Positions 1 through 8,118 are shown, numbered from the stretch's first letter. The stretch: DNA of 20,595 bases from REBR01 sp033721915 (GCA_033721915.1 JAWWAC010000055.1:1-20595), one strand, 5' to 3'. A program made the numbers and translations. The notes: a model not told the origin generated them from the letters alone.

Positions 1-8
1 AACCCGTC

Positions 9-40
9 GTTAACCGGGCGTAACCAGGGCTTACCCGGGG
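9..40. repeat. Degenerate short tandem repeat, about three units of 10-11 bp
   Basis: Three consecutive similar units are visible: GTTAACCGGGC (9-19), GTAACCAGGGC (20-30) and TTACCCGGGG (31-40). They lie between the acnB terminator and the left edge. No gene is visible in bases 1-93. The function is unknown and a chance low-complexity stretch is possible. Confidence 0.35.
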
Positions 41-93
41 TTTTTCCAGGTAAAAATTGGGGTTTAATGGAATTGCCGGTTTTTTCCCGGCGC

Positions 94-124
94 AAAAAAA
101 ACGCCGCCAGGGTTTCTGGCGGCG
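94..124 (-). terminator. Rho-independent terminator of acnB
   Basis: Read on the minus strand there is a perfect 9-bp GC-rich stem (CGCCGCCAG at 116-124 as its complement, paired with 102-110), a 5-base loop at 111-115, and then a run of eight T (the A run at 94-101 on the plus strand). It lies about 50 bases after the acnB stop codon, so it should end the acnB transcript. Confidence 0.9.
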
Positions 125-175
125 ATTCTGTGGCCGGGCACAGGGTACCCGGCGTCTTGCGGCCTGGTCCCTGGA

Positions 176-2752
176 TCAGGCTTCCGCGACCACGGTATCG
201 GCTTTGGACTGGTACTGATCCATCTTGTCGAAGTTGAGGTAGCGGTATACCTCACCGGACATGCCATCCAGGTTGCGTGCGTACTCCATGTACTCATCCA
301 CGGTGGGAATCTTGCCCAGTATGGCGCCCACGGCGGAGAGCTCCGCCGAGGCCAGGTAGACGTTGGCGCCATCACCCAGACGGTTGGGGAAGTTCCGTGT
401 GGAGGTGGACATCACCGTGGACTTGGCTTCCACCCGTGCCTGGTTACCCATGCAGAGTGAGCAGCCCGGGATCTCGGTCCGCACGCCGTTGTCGCTGAAG
501 GTCTTGTAATAGCCTTCTTCCATCAGCTGGGCCTGGTCCATCTTGGTGGGCGGTGCCACCCAGAGGCGGGTCTTGAGGGCCTCGGTGTTCTGCTCCAGCA
601 GCTTGCCGGCGGCCCGGAAATGGCCGATGTTGGTCATGCAGGAGCCGATAAAGACCTCGTCCACTTTCTCGCCGGCCACGTCGGACAGGGTGCGGGCATC
701 GTCCGGATCGTTGGGGGCACAGAGGATGGGCTCCCTGATCTCGTCCATGTCGATCTCGATCACGGTGTGGTAGTCCGCATCCGCGTCAGCACGCATCAGC
801 TTGGGATCCGCCAGCCACTCTTCCATGGCCTTGATGCGACGCTGAATGGTACGCACGTCGCCATAGCCTTCCGCAATCATCCAGCGCAGCATGGTGATGT
901 TGGAGCGCAGGTATTCCGCCACGGACTCTTCCGAGAGAGTGATGGTACAACCGGCGGCGGAACGCTCGGCGGAGGCGTCGGACAGCTCAAAGGCCTGTTC
1001 GACGGTGAGCTCTTCAAGCCCCTCGATTTCCAGTATGCGACCGGAAAAGACGTTCTTCTTGCCGGACTTCTCCACGGTCAGGTGACCCTGCTTGATGGCG
1101 TACAGGGGGATGGCGTGCACCAGGTCCCGCAGTGTGACGCCAGGCTGGCGCTTGCCCTTGAAGCGCACACAGACCGATTCCGGCATATCCAGTGGCATGA
1201 CGCCCGTGGCGGCGGCAAAGGCCACCAGGCCGGAGCCGGCGGGGAAGGAGATGCCCATGGGGAAGCGGGTGTGGGAGTCGCCACCAGTGCCCACGGTGTC
1301 AGGCAGCAGCATGCGGTTGAGCCAGCTGTGGATCACGCCGTCACCGGGGCGCAGTGAGACGCCGCCACGGTTCATAATGAAGTCCGGCATGGTGTGCTGC
1401 ATCTCCACGTCCACCGGCTTGGGGTAGGCGGCGGTGTGGCAGAAGGACTGCATCACCAGATCGGCGGAAAAGCCCAGGCAGGCCAGGTCTTTCAGCTCGT
1501 CACGGGTCATGGGGCCGGTGGTGTCCTGTGAGCCTACGGTGGTCATGCGCGGCTCGCAGTACTGGTTGGGACGGACGCCGTCCATGCCACAGGCCTTGCC
1601 CACCATTTTCTGAGCCAGTGTGAAGCCCTTGTCGCTGGCCTCCACCAGCCCGGGGCGGCGGAACACATTGGTGGGCTCCAGGCCCAGTGCCTCACGGGCC
1701 TTGTCGGTCAGGCCGCGGCCGATGATCATGGGGATACGGCCGCCGGCGCGGACTTCGTCCAGCAGCACTTCGCTTTTCATCTCGAAGGTGCTGATCAGTT
1801 CGTCGGTCTCGTGGTTGCGGATCTCGCCCTTGAATGGGTAGACGTCGATCACGTCGCCCATGTTCAGCTTGCTGACATCGGTTTCAAAGGGCAGTGAGCC
1901 GGCGTCTTCCATGGTGTTGAAGAAGATGGGGGCAATCTTGCCGCCGATGCAGACACCGCCGGTGCGCTTGTTGGGCACGCCGGGCATGTCCTTGCCGATG
2001 TACCAGAGCACGGAGTTGGTGGCGGACTTGCGTGAGGAGCCAGTGCCCACCACGTCGCCCACAAAGGCCAGGTCGTGGCCCTTTTGCTTGAGTTCCTCGA
2101 TTTTCTCAAGCGGCTTGTCCGTGAGGCCCTCACGGGGCATCTTGTACATGGCCAGAGCGTGGAGCGGGATGTCAGGACGTGACCAGGCATCCGGTGCCGG
2201 TGAGAGGTCGTCGGTGTTGGTCTCGCCGGGTACCTTGAAGACGGTGTAGGTGGTCTTCTCTGGCACGTCGGGCTTGTTCAGGAACCACTCGGCATCGGCC
2301 CAGGACTGCATCACGGCCTTGGCGTTGGCGTTGCCGGCTTCGGCCTTTTCCTGCACGTCGTGGAAGGCATCAAAGACCAGCAGCGTGTGCTTGAATTCCT
2401 CGGCGGCCAGCTTGCCCAGCTCGCCCTGCTCGTCCAGCAGGTCCAGCAGTGTGTGGATGTTGTAGCCACCCTGCATTTCACCCAGGATGCGCACGGCGCG
2501 GGGCTTGTCGATCAGTGGAGAGCTGGCCTCGCCCTTGACGATGGCGTCCATGAAGCCGGCCTTCACATAGGCGGCCTCGTCCACTCCCGGCGGTACCCGG
2601 TTCTCGATCAGATAGAGCAGGGTCTCTTCTTCACCGGCGGGGGGATTCTTCAGCAGTTCCACCAGCTCAGCGGTCTGTTCGGCATTCAGGGGCTTGGGGG
2701 GGATGCCCTGTGCTGCACGCTCGGCGACGTGTTCTCGGTAGGCTTCTAGCAC
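176..2752 (-). CDS. acnB: Aconitate hydratase B (bifunctional aconitase / 2-methylisocitrate dehydratase)
   Basis: The gene encodes AcnB, the [4Fe-4S] aconitase that interconverts citrate and isocitrate in the cytoplasm (TCA and glyoxylate cycles) and in many bacteria also handles 2-methylisocitrate. The 858-residue product has the AcnB order: an N-terminal HEAT-like domain (about 1-160), the swivel domain (about 170-380, with GDVVGTGSSRKSA), then the catalytic domains. The cluster cysteines are visible as C705 (GSCMTN), C764 and C767 (GCSLCMGN), with the same 59/62 spacing as in E. coli AcnB. The start is GTG at 2750-2752, chosen because AGAGGAG lies 6 bases upstream and the N-terminus MLEAYREHV fits the family. 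It is transcribed alone from its own promoter and ends at a strong terminator. AcnB proteins are known to bind RNA when the cluster is lost; that is family knowledge, not shown here. Confidence 0.98.
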   Translation of the reverse strand: MLEAYREHVAERAAQGIPPKPLNAEQTAELVELLKNPPAGEEETLLYLIENRVPPGVDEAAYVKAGFMDAIVKGEASSPLIDKPRAVRILGEMQGGYNIHTLLDLLDEQGELGKLAAEEFKHTLLVFDAFHDVQEKAEAGNANAKAVMQSWADAEWFLNKPDVPEKTTYTVFKVPGETNTDDLSPAPDAWSRPDIPLHALAMYKMPREGLTDKPLEKIEELKQKGHDLAFVGDVVGTGSSRKSATNSVLWYIGKDMPGVPNKRTGGVCIGGKIAPIFFNTMEDAGSLPFETDVSKLNMGDVIDVYPFKGEIRNHETDELISTFEMKSEVLLDEVRAGGRIPMIIGRGLTDKAREALGLEPTNVFRRPGLVEASDKGFTLAQKMVGKACGMDGVRPNQYCEPRMTTVGSQDTTGPMTRDELKDLACLGFSADLVMQSFCHTAAYPKPVDVEMQHTMPDFIMNRGGVSLRPGDGVIHSWLNRMLLPDTVGTGGDSHTRFPMGISFPAGSGLVAFAAATGVMPLDMPESVCVRFKGKRQPGVTLRDLVHAIPLYAIKQGHLTVEKSGKKNVFSGRILEIEGLEELTVEQAFELSDASAERSAAGCTITLSEESVAEYLRSNITMLRWMIAEGYGDVRTIQRRIKAMEEWLADPKLMRADADADYHTVIEIDMDEIREPILCAPNDPDDARTLSDVAGEKVDEVFIGSCMTNIGHFRAAGKLLEQNTEALKTRLWVAPPTKMDQAQLMEEGYYKTFSDNGVRTEIPGCSLCMGNQARVEAKSTVMSTSTRNFPNRLGDGANVYLASAELSAVGAILGKIPTVDEYMEYARNLDGMSGEVYRYLNFDKMDQYQSKADTVVAEA

Positions 2753-2758
2753 AATGTG

Positions 2759-2765
2759 CTCCTCT
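2759..2765 (-). promoter_or_regulatory. Ribosome binding site deciding the GTG start of acnB
   Basis: On the minus strand AGAGGAG lies 6 bases before the GTG at 2752. No ATG in the same frame has a comparable site, so the GTG start is favoured. Confidence 0.8.
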
Positions 2766-2839
2766 GTTGTTGTACGCCGGGGTGGCCCGGGTGGGGCAGC
2801 GGCGCGGGAAGTGGCTTGTGGCCATTAAAAAGACGCACA

Positions 2840-2868
2840 ATTGTAAGGGTTTTTGCGGCAAAAGTTAA
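2840..2868 (-). promoter_or_regulatory. Sigma-70 promoter of acnB
   Basis: On the minus strand there is a -35 TTAACT (2863-2868), a spacer of exactly 17 bases, and a -10 TACAAT (2840-2845). The predicted start point is near 2833, giving a leader of about 80 bases before the GTG. The match is good but has not been tested. Confidence 0.7.
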
Positions 2869-2879
2869 GCAGGGTGCGG

Positions 2880-2908
2880 TTATGCCCCTGTGGAGAATCC
2901 GCTATAAT
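2880..2908 (+). promoter_or_regulatory. Probable promoter of miaE with consensus -10
   Basis: A perfect -10 TATAAT lies at 2903-2908. The -35 position at 17-base spacing reads TTATGC (2880-2885), which is weak. Transcription would begin near 2915, about 42 bases before the miaE GTG. The leader could form two small hairpins, TTCAA/TTGAA (2916-2929) and GGCCA/TGGCC (2933-2945), the second ending just before the ribosome binding site. Confidence 0.55.
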
Positions 2909-2947
2909 GGGCCATTTCAAGCCATTGAAGCCGGCCACCATGGCCCT

Positions 2948-2951
2948 GGAG
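2948..2951 (+). promoter_or_regulatory. Ribosome binding site deciding the GTG start of miaE
   Basis: GGAG lies 5 bases before the GTG at 2957. In-frame starts further upstream, such as ATG 2882, lie before the -10 box of the predicted promoter and would not be in the transcript. Confidence 0.65.
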
Positions 2952-2956
2952 ATTCC

Positions 2957-3598
2957 GTGCCCTCTCTCAGAAAGCGAATTGATGCCGGCAAACCCGGTGA
3001 CGATCTGCAGGCGATCCACGAATTCCTGCCCTGTGCCACCCCCCGGGCCTGGATCGATGGGGCACTGGCGCAGCAGGATCTGCTGCTGATTGACCATGCC
3101 CATTGCGAGAAAAAGGCCGCCTCCACGGCACTGAGCCTGATGTATCGTTACCTGGACAGCGCGGACCTGCTGCACCGCATGTCCCGACTGGCCCGTGAGG
3201 AGCTGCGCCATTTCGAGCAGGTGCTGTCACTGATGGAAAAGCGATGCATCCGTTATCAGCACCTCACACCTTCCCGTTACGCCGGCGCGCTTCGTGATGA
3301 GGCCCGCAAGCAGGAGCCGGGGCGGCTGGTGGACACACTGGTGATCGGTGCCCTGATCGAGGCCCGCTCCTGCGAGCGATTCGCCGCCATCGCCCCCCAC
3401 CTGGACGAGGAACTGGCCGGTTTCTACCGCTCATTGCTGAAATCCGAGGCGCGCCATTACCAGGACTACCTGTCCCTGGCGGAAACCGCCGCCGGCGGCC
3501 CGGTACAGGATCGTATCGACCACTTCCGCACCATCGAGCAGTCGCTGATCGAGTCCCCGGACCAGGACTTCCGCTTCCACAGCGGTGTACCTGCCTGA
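2957..3598 (+). CDS. miaE: tRNA 2-methylthio-N6-isopentenyladenosine hydroxylase MiaE
   Basis: MiaE is a ferritin-like non-haem di-iron monooxygenase that hydroxylates ms2i6A37 next to the anticodon of tRNAs reading codons that begin with U. The product has 213 residues, in the range of the shorter MiaE forms. Two ExxH iron-ligand motifs are visible, E82-L-R-H85 (REELRHF) and E164-A-R-H167 (KSEARHY). Further acidic residues lie in the preceding helices, for example IDHAHCEKKA. The start chosen is GTG 2957, preceded by GGAG and a consensus -10 box. The reading frame is open back to 2756, but that extension overlaps the acnB control region and reads through the promoter, so I reject it. It is divergent from acnB and no partner gene follows. 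Both products need iron, which may or may not explain the shared control region. Confidence 0.92.
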   Translation: MPSLRKRIDAGKPGDDLQAIHEFLPCATPRAWIDGALAQQDLLLIDHAHCEKKAASTALSLMYRYLDSADLLHRMSRLAREELRHFEQVLSLMEKRCIRYQHLTPSRYAGALRDEARKQEPGRLVDTLVIGALIEARSCERFAAIAPHLDEELAGFYRSLLKSEARHYQDYLSLAETAAGGPVQDRIDHFRTIEQSLIESPDQDFRFHSGVPA

Positions 3599-3711
3599 TC
3601 CCTGTCTTTCCGCCTATCCAGGACCTGTAAACCACCAGCACAGATCCGCATCCTGATTCCTTGTTGTGGTTCATGGAATGCCACGGTGGGACGGTGCAAT
3701 ACTGTCCGTGG

Positions 3712-3746
3712 GTGTCCTAAGGCCGTTAACGGGCCTTCAGGGACAC
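3712..3746 (+). other. Stem-loop in the leader of the S8 protease gene
   Basis: GTGTCC (3712-3717) pairs with GGACAC (3741-3746), and AAGGCC (3719-3724) with GGCCTT (3732-3737), with a 1x3 internal loop and a 7-base loop made mostly of the palindrome GTTAAC. No T run follows, so it is not a typical terminator. It ends 34 bases before the ATG at 3781. It could be a leader control element, a Rho-linked end for miaE, or a DNA site. The rest of 3599-3780 shows no gene and no convincing promoter. Confidence 0.45.
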
Positions 3747-3766
3747 TGCCAGCACAACCCCTGTGA

Positions 3767-3772
3767 TAAGGA
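3767..3772 (+). promoter_or_regulatory. Ribosome binding site deciding the start of the S8 protease
   Basis: AAGGAG lies about 8 bases before the ATG at 3781. The in-frame ATG at 3763 lies upstream of this site and lacks one of its own, so 3781 is preferred. Confidence 0.8.
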
Positions 3773-3780
3773 GATCACTG

Positions 3781-6177
3781 ATGAACAAGGACCGTTGCCT
3801 TCCCCCCATACGCTGCCCGGCAGGGCCGCAAAAACCCCCGAGAGGGCCTGCCACGCCCGGCACTCCACAGGGGCCTCTCTACAGCGGATTTCTGATTGTG
3901 CGGCTGGTGCCGGACCTGGGCGCCGCCGAAGAGAAGACCCTGACCTCACTGGCACGGCGCCATAAACTCGAGGGGCTGTTGAATCTGCTCAATGACACCG
4001 GCATGCACCAGAGCTGGCCGCTGATTCGCAGCCTGCGCCGCAAGGAGCTGCTGGCACTGGAGCGCCGCGCCAGCCGATCGGCCTTTCCCCTGGGCAACAG
4101 CCTCAGTGCCTACTGGCGCATCGACCTCCGTGACCGTCCCGATGAGGCGCAACAGCGGTTGGAGCGGCTGCAGCAGTTGCCGGTGGTGGAGCTGGCCTAC
4201 CGGGAGCTGAGTGTTTCCGACCCCATGCCGGTGGATGACAGCGACGACCCCTTCGCGGACCAGCAGGATTACCTGGATCCGGCACCGGAGGGCATTGACG
4301 CTCGCTGGGCCTGGACACAGCCCAACGGCACCGGTGCCGGCACCGGCGTGGTGGACCTGGAGCAGGGCTGGTTTCTCAGCCACGAGGACCTGGTGGGCCA
4401 TGGTCCCTCACTGATCTATGGCGACAACCGGGACGGTGTGGGCACCTATGTGGGCAATCACGGCACTGCCGTTCTGGGCCAGATTGTCGGCGAGGACAAC
4501 ACGCTGGGCATTGTGGGGATTGCCCCTGAACTGGCCTCCGTCCGGGTGACTTCCCATTTCGATGGGGCCACCAACACGGCCCTGAATGTGGCGGATGCCC
4601 TGGTGGCGGCATTGCCCACCACGGCCGTGGGGGATGTGATCCTGCTGGAAGTCCAGCGTGGCGGTGGCACCCCGACGGAAACCGATGCGGCGGATTTTGA
4701 TGCCATCCGTCTGGCCACGGCACTGGGTGTGATTGTGGTGCAAGCGGCCGGTAACGGCAGTAACAACCTGGATACCCTGACCGATGCCGGGGGCAACCAG
4801 TTTCTCAACCGGGGCAGCGCGGATTTCCGGGATTCCGGGGCCATCATGGTGGGGGCGGCCCTTTCGGCATTGCCCCATGACCGGGCCGGATTCTCCAATT
4901 TCGGCAGCCGCATCGACTGCTATGGCTGGGGCAACAACATCACCACCTGTGGCTACGGGGATCTGGACGACGGTGGCGGTGACAATGACCGTACCTACAC
5001 CGCCACCTTTGGCGGCACCAGTGGTGCCTCACCCATGGTGACCGGTGCGGCGCTGATACTGCAGGGTATGTACGAGGCCAACACCGGCACGCGCCTGTCA
5101 CCGGGGCAGATGCGGGCCATACTCGCCGACCCGGTCACGGGCACCCCCCAGGGGGGGACCGTGGCCGGCAATATCGGTGTGATGCCGGACCTGAGGGCCA
5201 TTATCGAGGACACACTGGGCCTGGTGGCGGATGTCTACCTGCGGGACAACCTCGCTGATACCGGGGCCATTCCCTCCACAGGCGCCATCAGCGCCAGCCC
5301 CGATGTGATACTGAGACAAAGCGAGGTGGCGGACCCCAATGCCGCCTTCGGCGAGGGCAGTGGCACGGGGAACGACCAGACACTGGGTTTTGAGGCGCAG
5401 GCGGACAGTGACAACTTCATTTATGTGCGCATGCGCAACCGGGGTGCGGCCAATGCCGACGATGTGACCGCCACGGTGCACTGGAGCCCCGTGGCCACAC
5501 TGCTGACACCGGAACTGTGGACCCTGGTGGGTACCTCCTCCCCGGTGGATGTGCCCACCGGCGACACACTGGTGGTGACGGACGCCATTGTCTGGCCCGC
5601 CGACGAGGTACCGGCACCAGGGCACTATTGCCTGGTGGCGCTTCTGGACCACGATCAGGACCCGGCACCGCCGTTGCCTCCAGGGCCCCCGGAGTTCGAC
5701 TGGGACGCGTTCCGGGGCTTTATACGGGCCCACAACAACGTCACCTGGCGCAATTTCAATGTGGTGGCGCCACCGCCGGACCCGGATGAGCCACTGGCGC
5801 TGCCGTTTCTGATCATGGGCACGCCGGACCGCTCCAGGGTCTTTGACTTTGAAGTGGTGGCCCGCCTGCCACAGGGGGCCCGGTTACGGCTGTCGGTGCC
5901 ACGCTCACTGGCCAACCGGCTGCGGGGGGACGCCCTCTGGCCCATGGAGGAAGAGAAGGACCGCGATCAGGTGCTGATGCGCCTGCCGTCCCTGCAGAGG
6001 CTGCCACTGTGCGGCATACAGCTGGGCAAGGGCGCCCGGATTCCGGCCCGGTTCCTGATGCAGGTCCAGCAGGGCATTGACCTGGAAGGGGCCAGTGTGA
6101 CTATCCGGCAACTGTATGACGGGGAGGAAGTGGGTCGCGTGACCTGGCAGGTGGCCAGCCGGAGAGTGCCGGGTTAG
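3781..6177 (+). CDS. Subtilisin-like S8 family serine protease with long C-terminal region
   Basis: The 798-residue product is a probable active serine endopeptidase. Residues about 35-150 resemble an inhibitory propeptide, with the pattern LSAYWRIDLRD...LPVVELAYRE before the catalytic domain. The catalytic residues are D192 (GVVDLEQGW), H227 (GNHGTAV), the oxyanion Asn N325 (QAAGNGSN) and S414 (GTSGASPM), all with S8 context. From about 484 to 660 there is a second module beginning DVYLRDNLADTG and ending VTWRNFNVV, with a central CARDB-like stretch YVRMRNRGAANADDV. From memory, such a module recurs behind proteases and in unrelated bacterial proteins. Residues about 670-798 look like a further beta-rich domain. 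No signal peptide or membrane segment is visible: the N-terminus is basic and rich in proline. It may act in the cytoplasm or leave by an unconventional route. It stands alone between a leader hairpin and a terminator. The substrate is unknown. Confidence 0.9.
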   Translation: MNKDRCLPPIRCPAGPQKPPRGPATPGTPQGPLYSGFLIVRLVPDLGAAEEKTLTSLARRHKLEGLLNLLNDTGMHQSWPLIRSLRRKELLALERRASRSAFPLGNSLSAYWRIDLRDRPDEAQQRLERLQQLPVVELAYRELSVSDPMPVDDSDDPFADQQDYLDPAPEGIDARWAWTQPNGTGAGTGVVDLEQGWFLSHEDLVGHGPSLIYGDNRDGVGTYVGNHGTAVLGQIVGEDNTLGIVGIAPELASVRVTSHFDGATNTALNVADALVAALPTTAVGDVILLEVQRGGGTPTETDAADFDAIRLATALGVIVVQAAGNGSNNLDTLTDAGGNQFLNRGSADFRDSGAIMVGAALSALPHDRAGFSNFGSRIDCYGWGNNITTCGYGDLDDGGGDNDRTYTATFGGTSGASPMVTGAALILQGMYEANTGTRLSPGQMRAILADPVTGTPQGGTVAGNIGVMPDLRAIIEDTLGLVADVYLRDNLADTGAIPSTGAISASPDVILRQSEVADPNAAFGEGSGTGNDQTLGFEAQADSDNFIYVRMRNRGAANADDVTATVHWSPVATLLTPELWTLVGTSSPVDVPTGDTLVVTDAIVWPADEVPAPGHYCLVALLDHDQDPAPPLPPGPPEFDWDAFRGFIRAHNNVTWRNFNVVAPPPDPDEPLALPFLIMGTPDRSRVFDFEVVARLPQGARLRLSVPRSLANRLRGDALWPMEEEKDRDQVLMRLPSLQRLPLCGIQLGKGARIPARFLMQVQQGIDLEGASVTIRQLYDGEEVGRVTWQVASRRVPG

Positions 6178-6210
6178 CGTGACGACCTGGCCTGCAGAGG
6201 CCCATGAACC

Positions 6211-6254
6211 ACGCCCCCTGACTGTCCGGCCATGGCCACAACAGGGGGCGTTTT
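6211..6254 (+). terminator. Terminator-like hairpin after the S8 protease gene
   Basis: ACGCCCCCTG (6211-6220) pairs perfectly with 6242-6251 over 10 bp. The 21-base loop contains the palindrome GGCCATGGCC, and the stem runs into TTTT (6251-6254). It lies 34 bases after the stop codon. The short T run and large loop make it less than ideal, but it is likely to separate this gene from pstS. Confidence 0.65.
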
Positions 6255-6469
6255 CCACAGTCCCCATGACCCATGAAACCGGTTTTATCCCGCACCGGAA
6301 ACCTTTCCAGGTCCCCTAAATCAGTACCGACCCCTGCAAGGCCCTGCAACCGGAAAGCGAAATTGCCCGTACTCAATCCGATATTTCACCTATCCTTGCT
6401 GTGGGTGCTGTAACGCATTGGCGGCTGATGAGTCACACGGGATCAATGAACTTTCTGGAGGAATGGGTA

Positions 6470-7291
6470 ATGGGCAAAGCGTTTCGTCTGCTGGCTGTCT
6501 CCATGATGGCGCTTTTTGTGAGCGCCTGCGGCCAGGGTGACCATGAAACACTGGTGATTACCGGTTCCAGTACACTGGCGCCACTGATCGGTGACCTGGC
6601 GGCAGACTATGAGGCCAGCAACCCCGGGGTGCGTGTGGACGTGCAAAGCGGTGGCAGCAGTCGTGGCATTAACGATGTGCGTCGCGGAACTGCCGCCGTG
6701 GGCATGGTGTCCCGTGAGCTGCGGGAAGAGGAATCGGACCTGACCGCGTATGTGGTGGCTCGTGATGGCATCAGCCTGCTGGTGCATGAGAGCAACCCCC
6801 TGGATGCCCTGAGCGCCGATCAGGTCCGTCGTATTTACTACGGTGAGATCCGCAACTGGGACGATGTGACGGATTTTCAGGAACCCGTCACGGTGGTGCA
6901 CAAAGGGGAAGGGCGGGCCACACTGGCGGTGTTCCTGGCTCATTTCGACCTGGATAACGGAAAGGTTCAGCCGGATCTGGTGGTGGGTGAGAACCAGCAG
7001 GCCATCCGTTCCGTGGCGGGTAACCCGGGGGCCATTGGTTATGTCTCCATCGGAGCCGCCAATCACGAAGCCGAGCGGGGGGCGCCGGTGAAGGGCGTGG
7101 CCATTGAGGGGGTCTCACCGGACAAGGATGCGGTGGCTTCCGGGGACTATCCCCTCACCCGTAACCTCAACCTGGTCAGCAATGGGCCACTGCAGGGTCT
7201 GGCAAAGGACTTTGTGGATTATGTGCGCTCGCCACAGGCCCATGAGCGCATCAGGGACCACTTCTTTACGCCAGTGGCAGGCACCCGGTGA
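6470..7291 (+). CDS. pstS: PstS-like phosphate (or other oxyanion) ABC transporter substrate-binding lipoprotein
   Basis: This is the substrate-binding subunit of the PstSCAB-type importer encoded downstream. The 273-residue product has a lipoprotein signal peptide with lipobox VSAC at C20, so it should be lipid-anchored in the periplasm. The ligand loop GSST (32-35) and the segment GGSSRGINDV...GMVSREL (about 62-85) are typical of phosphate-binding members. The usual later loop GSGTR is replaced by GEGRAT (146-151), a variant that leaves the ligand less certain. The start is ATG 6470, with GGAGG 8 bases before it; the in-frame ATG 6446 would place eight more residues before the signal peptide and has a poorer site. 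The stop codon overlaps the pstC start as GTGA. I saw no clear Pho box upstream. Confidence 0.85.
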   Translation: MGKAFRLLAVSMMALFVSACGQGDHETLVITGSSTLAPLIGDLAADYEASNPGVRVDVQSGGSSRGINDVRRGTAAVGMVSRELREEESDLTAYVVARDGISLLVHESNPLDALSADQVRRIYYGEIRNWDDVTDFQEPVTVVHKGEGRATLAVFLAHFDLDNGKVQPDLVVGENQQAIRSVAGNPGAIGYVSIGAANHEAERGAPVKGVAIEGVSPDKDAVASGDYPLTRNLNLVSNGPLQGLAKDFVDYVRSPQAHERIRDHFFTPVAGTR

Positions 7292-8118
7292 GAGACCAGG
7301 CCCTGCGCTGGGTTACCGGGGCGGCCGCATTGCTGGCGGGCGCCCTGTTGCTGCTGATACTGGCGGAACTGTTCCGTGCCAGCTGGCCGGCCCTGGTGAA
7401 CCTGTCAGTGAAAGACTGGCTGTTTTCCGGCCAATGGGCCCCGTCACAGGGGCATTACGGTCTGGCCGCCATGCTGGCGGCCAGCCTGGCGGTCAGTGTG
7501 CTGGCACTGGCCGTTGCCGCACCGGCGGGGATTCTGATCGGTGCCTGGCTGCACCTGGGGGCACCGTCCTGGGTGGCGTCGCCAATGCGTGCCCTGCAGG
7601 GAGTGATGGCGGGCATTCCCTCGGTGGTGTACGGCTTCTGGGGACTGGTGACACTGGTGCCACTGGTCAATCAATGGGCCCCACCGGGGGCGGTGCTGAT
7701 CACCGCGGTGCTGGTTCTGGCACTGATGATACTGCCACTGAGCGTGCTGGTGACGGATGCGGCATTGCGTCAGGTACCGGAGCGCTCCCTTCAGGCGGCC
7801 AGGGCGCTGGCCCTTTCACGCTGGGGGACTTTCCGCAACGTGATGTGGCCCACGGTCAGGGGCAGTATCGCCAGTGGTGTGGTGCTGCAGTTCGGCCGTG
7901 CCCTTGGCGAGACCATGGCGGTGCTGATGGTGGCGGGTAATGTGATCCGCTGGCCCGGGTCACTGACCGAGCCGGTGCGGACCGTGACCGCCAATATTGC
8001 ACTGGAAATGGGCTATGCTTCCGGACTGCACAGCCAGGTACTGTTCCTCAGCGGTCTGTTGCTGATGGTGTTCGTGCTGGCCTGCATGATGCTGGTGCGG
8101 GGAGGCGTGCGTTTGTGA
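7288..8118 (+). CDS. pstC: Phosphate ABC transporter permease PstC
   Basis: PstC is one of the two inner-membrane permease subunits that form the channel for phosphate. The 276-residue product shows six hydrophobic segments, starting with one at about residues 7-27. The cytoplasmic EAA-type loop is visible as ARALALSRWGTF, followed by the family signature GRALGET. It is somewhat shorter than the usual PstC of about 300 residues. The start is GTG 7288, overlapping the pstS stop as GTGA, which implies coupled translation. The end overlaps the pstA start in the same way. If the PstS ligand is not phosphate, the same caution applies here. Confidence 0.9.
   Translation: MRDQALRWVTGAAALLAGALLLLILAELFRASWPALVNLSVKDWLFSGQWAPSQGHYGLAAMLAASLAVSVLALAVAAPAGILIGAWLHLGAPSWVASPMRALQGVMAGIPSVVYGFWGLVTLVPLVNQWAPPGAVLITAVLVLALMILPLSVLVTDAALRQVPERSLQAARALALSRWGTFRNVMWPTVRGSIASGVVLQFGRALGETMAVLMVAGNVIRWPGSLTEPVRTVTANIALEMGYASGLHSQVLFLSGLLLMVFVLACMMLVRGGVRL

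Noticed and set aside
75..91. Second hairpin GCCGG/CCGGC next to the acnB terminator
   Set aside because: It is only 5 bp with a T-rich loop and lies beyond the strong terminator on the acnB strand, so it is probably incidental.
620..1357. 245-codon open frame on the plus strand inside acnB
   Set aside because: It is antisense to a certain acnB gene, has histidine- and glycine-rich composition typical of shadows in GC-rich DNA, and shows no family match.
3666..3965. Possible small gene before and overlapping the S8 protease start
   Set aside because: It overlaps the protease N-terminus in another frame, lacks a ribosome binding site and contains the leader hairpin.
6398..6420. Possible Pho box (CTGTGGG then CTGTAAC) upstream of pstS
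   Set aside because: The two CTGT units are 9 bases apart rather than the 11 of a Pho box, and the first unit matches poorly.
7104..7940. 278-codon open frame on the plus strand over pstS-pstC
   Set aside because: It is a different frame of two certain genes. The product is glycine- and alanine-rich with no membrane or domain pattern.
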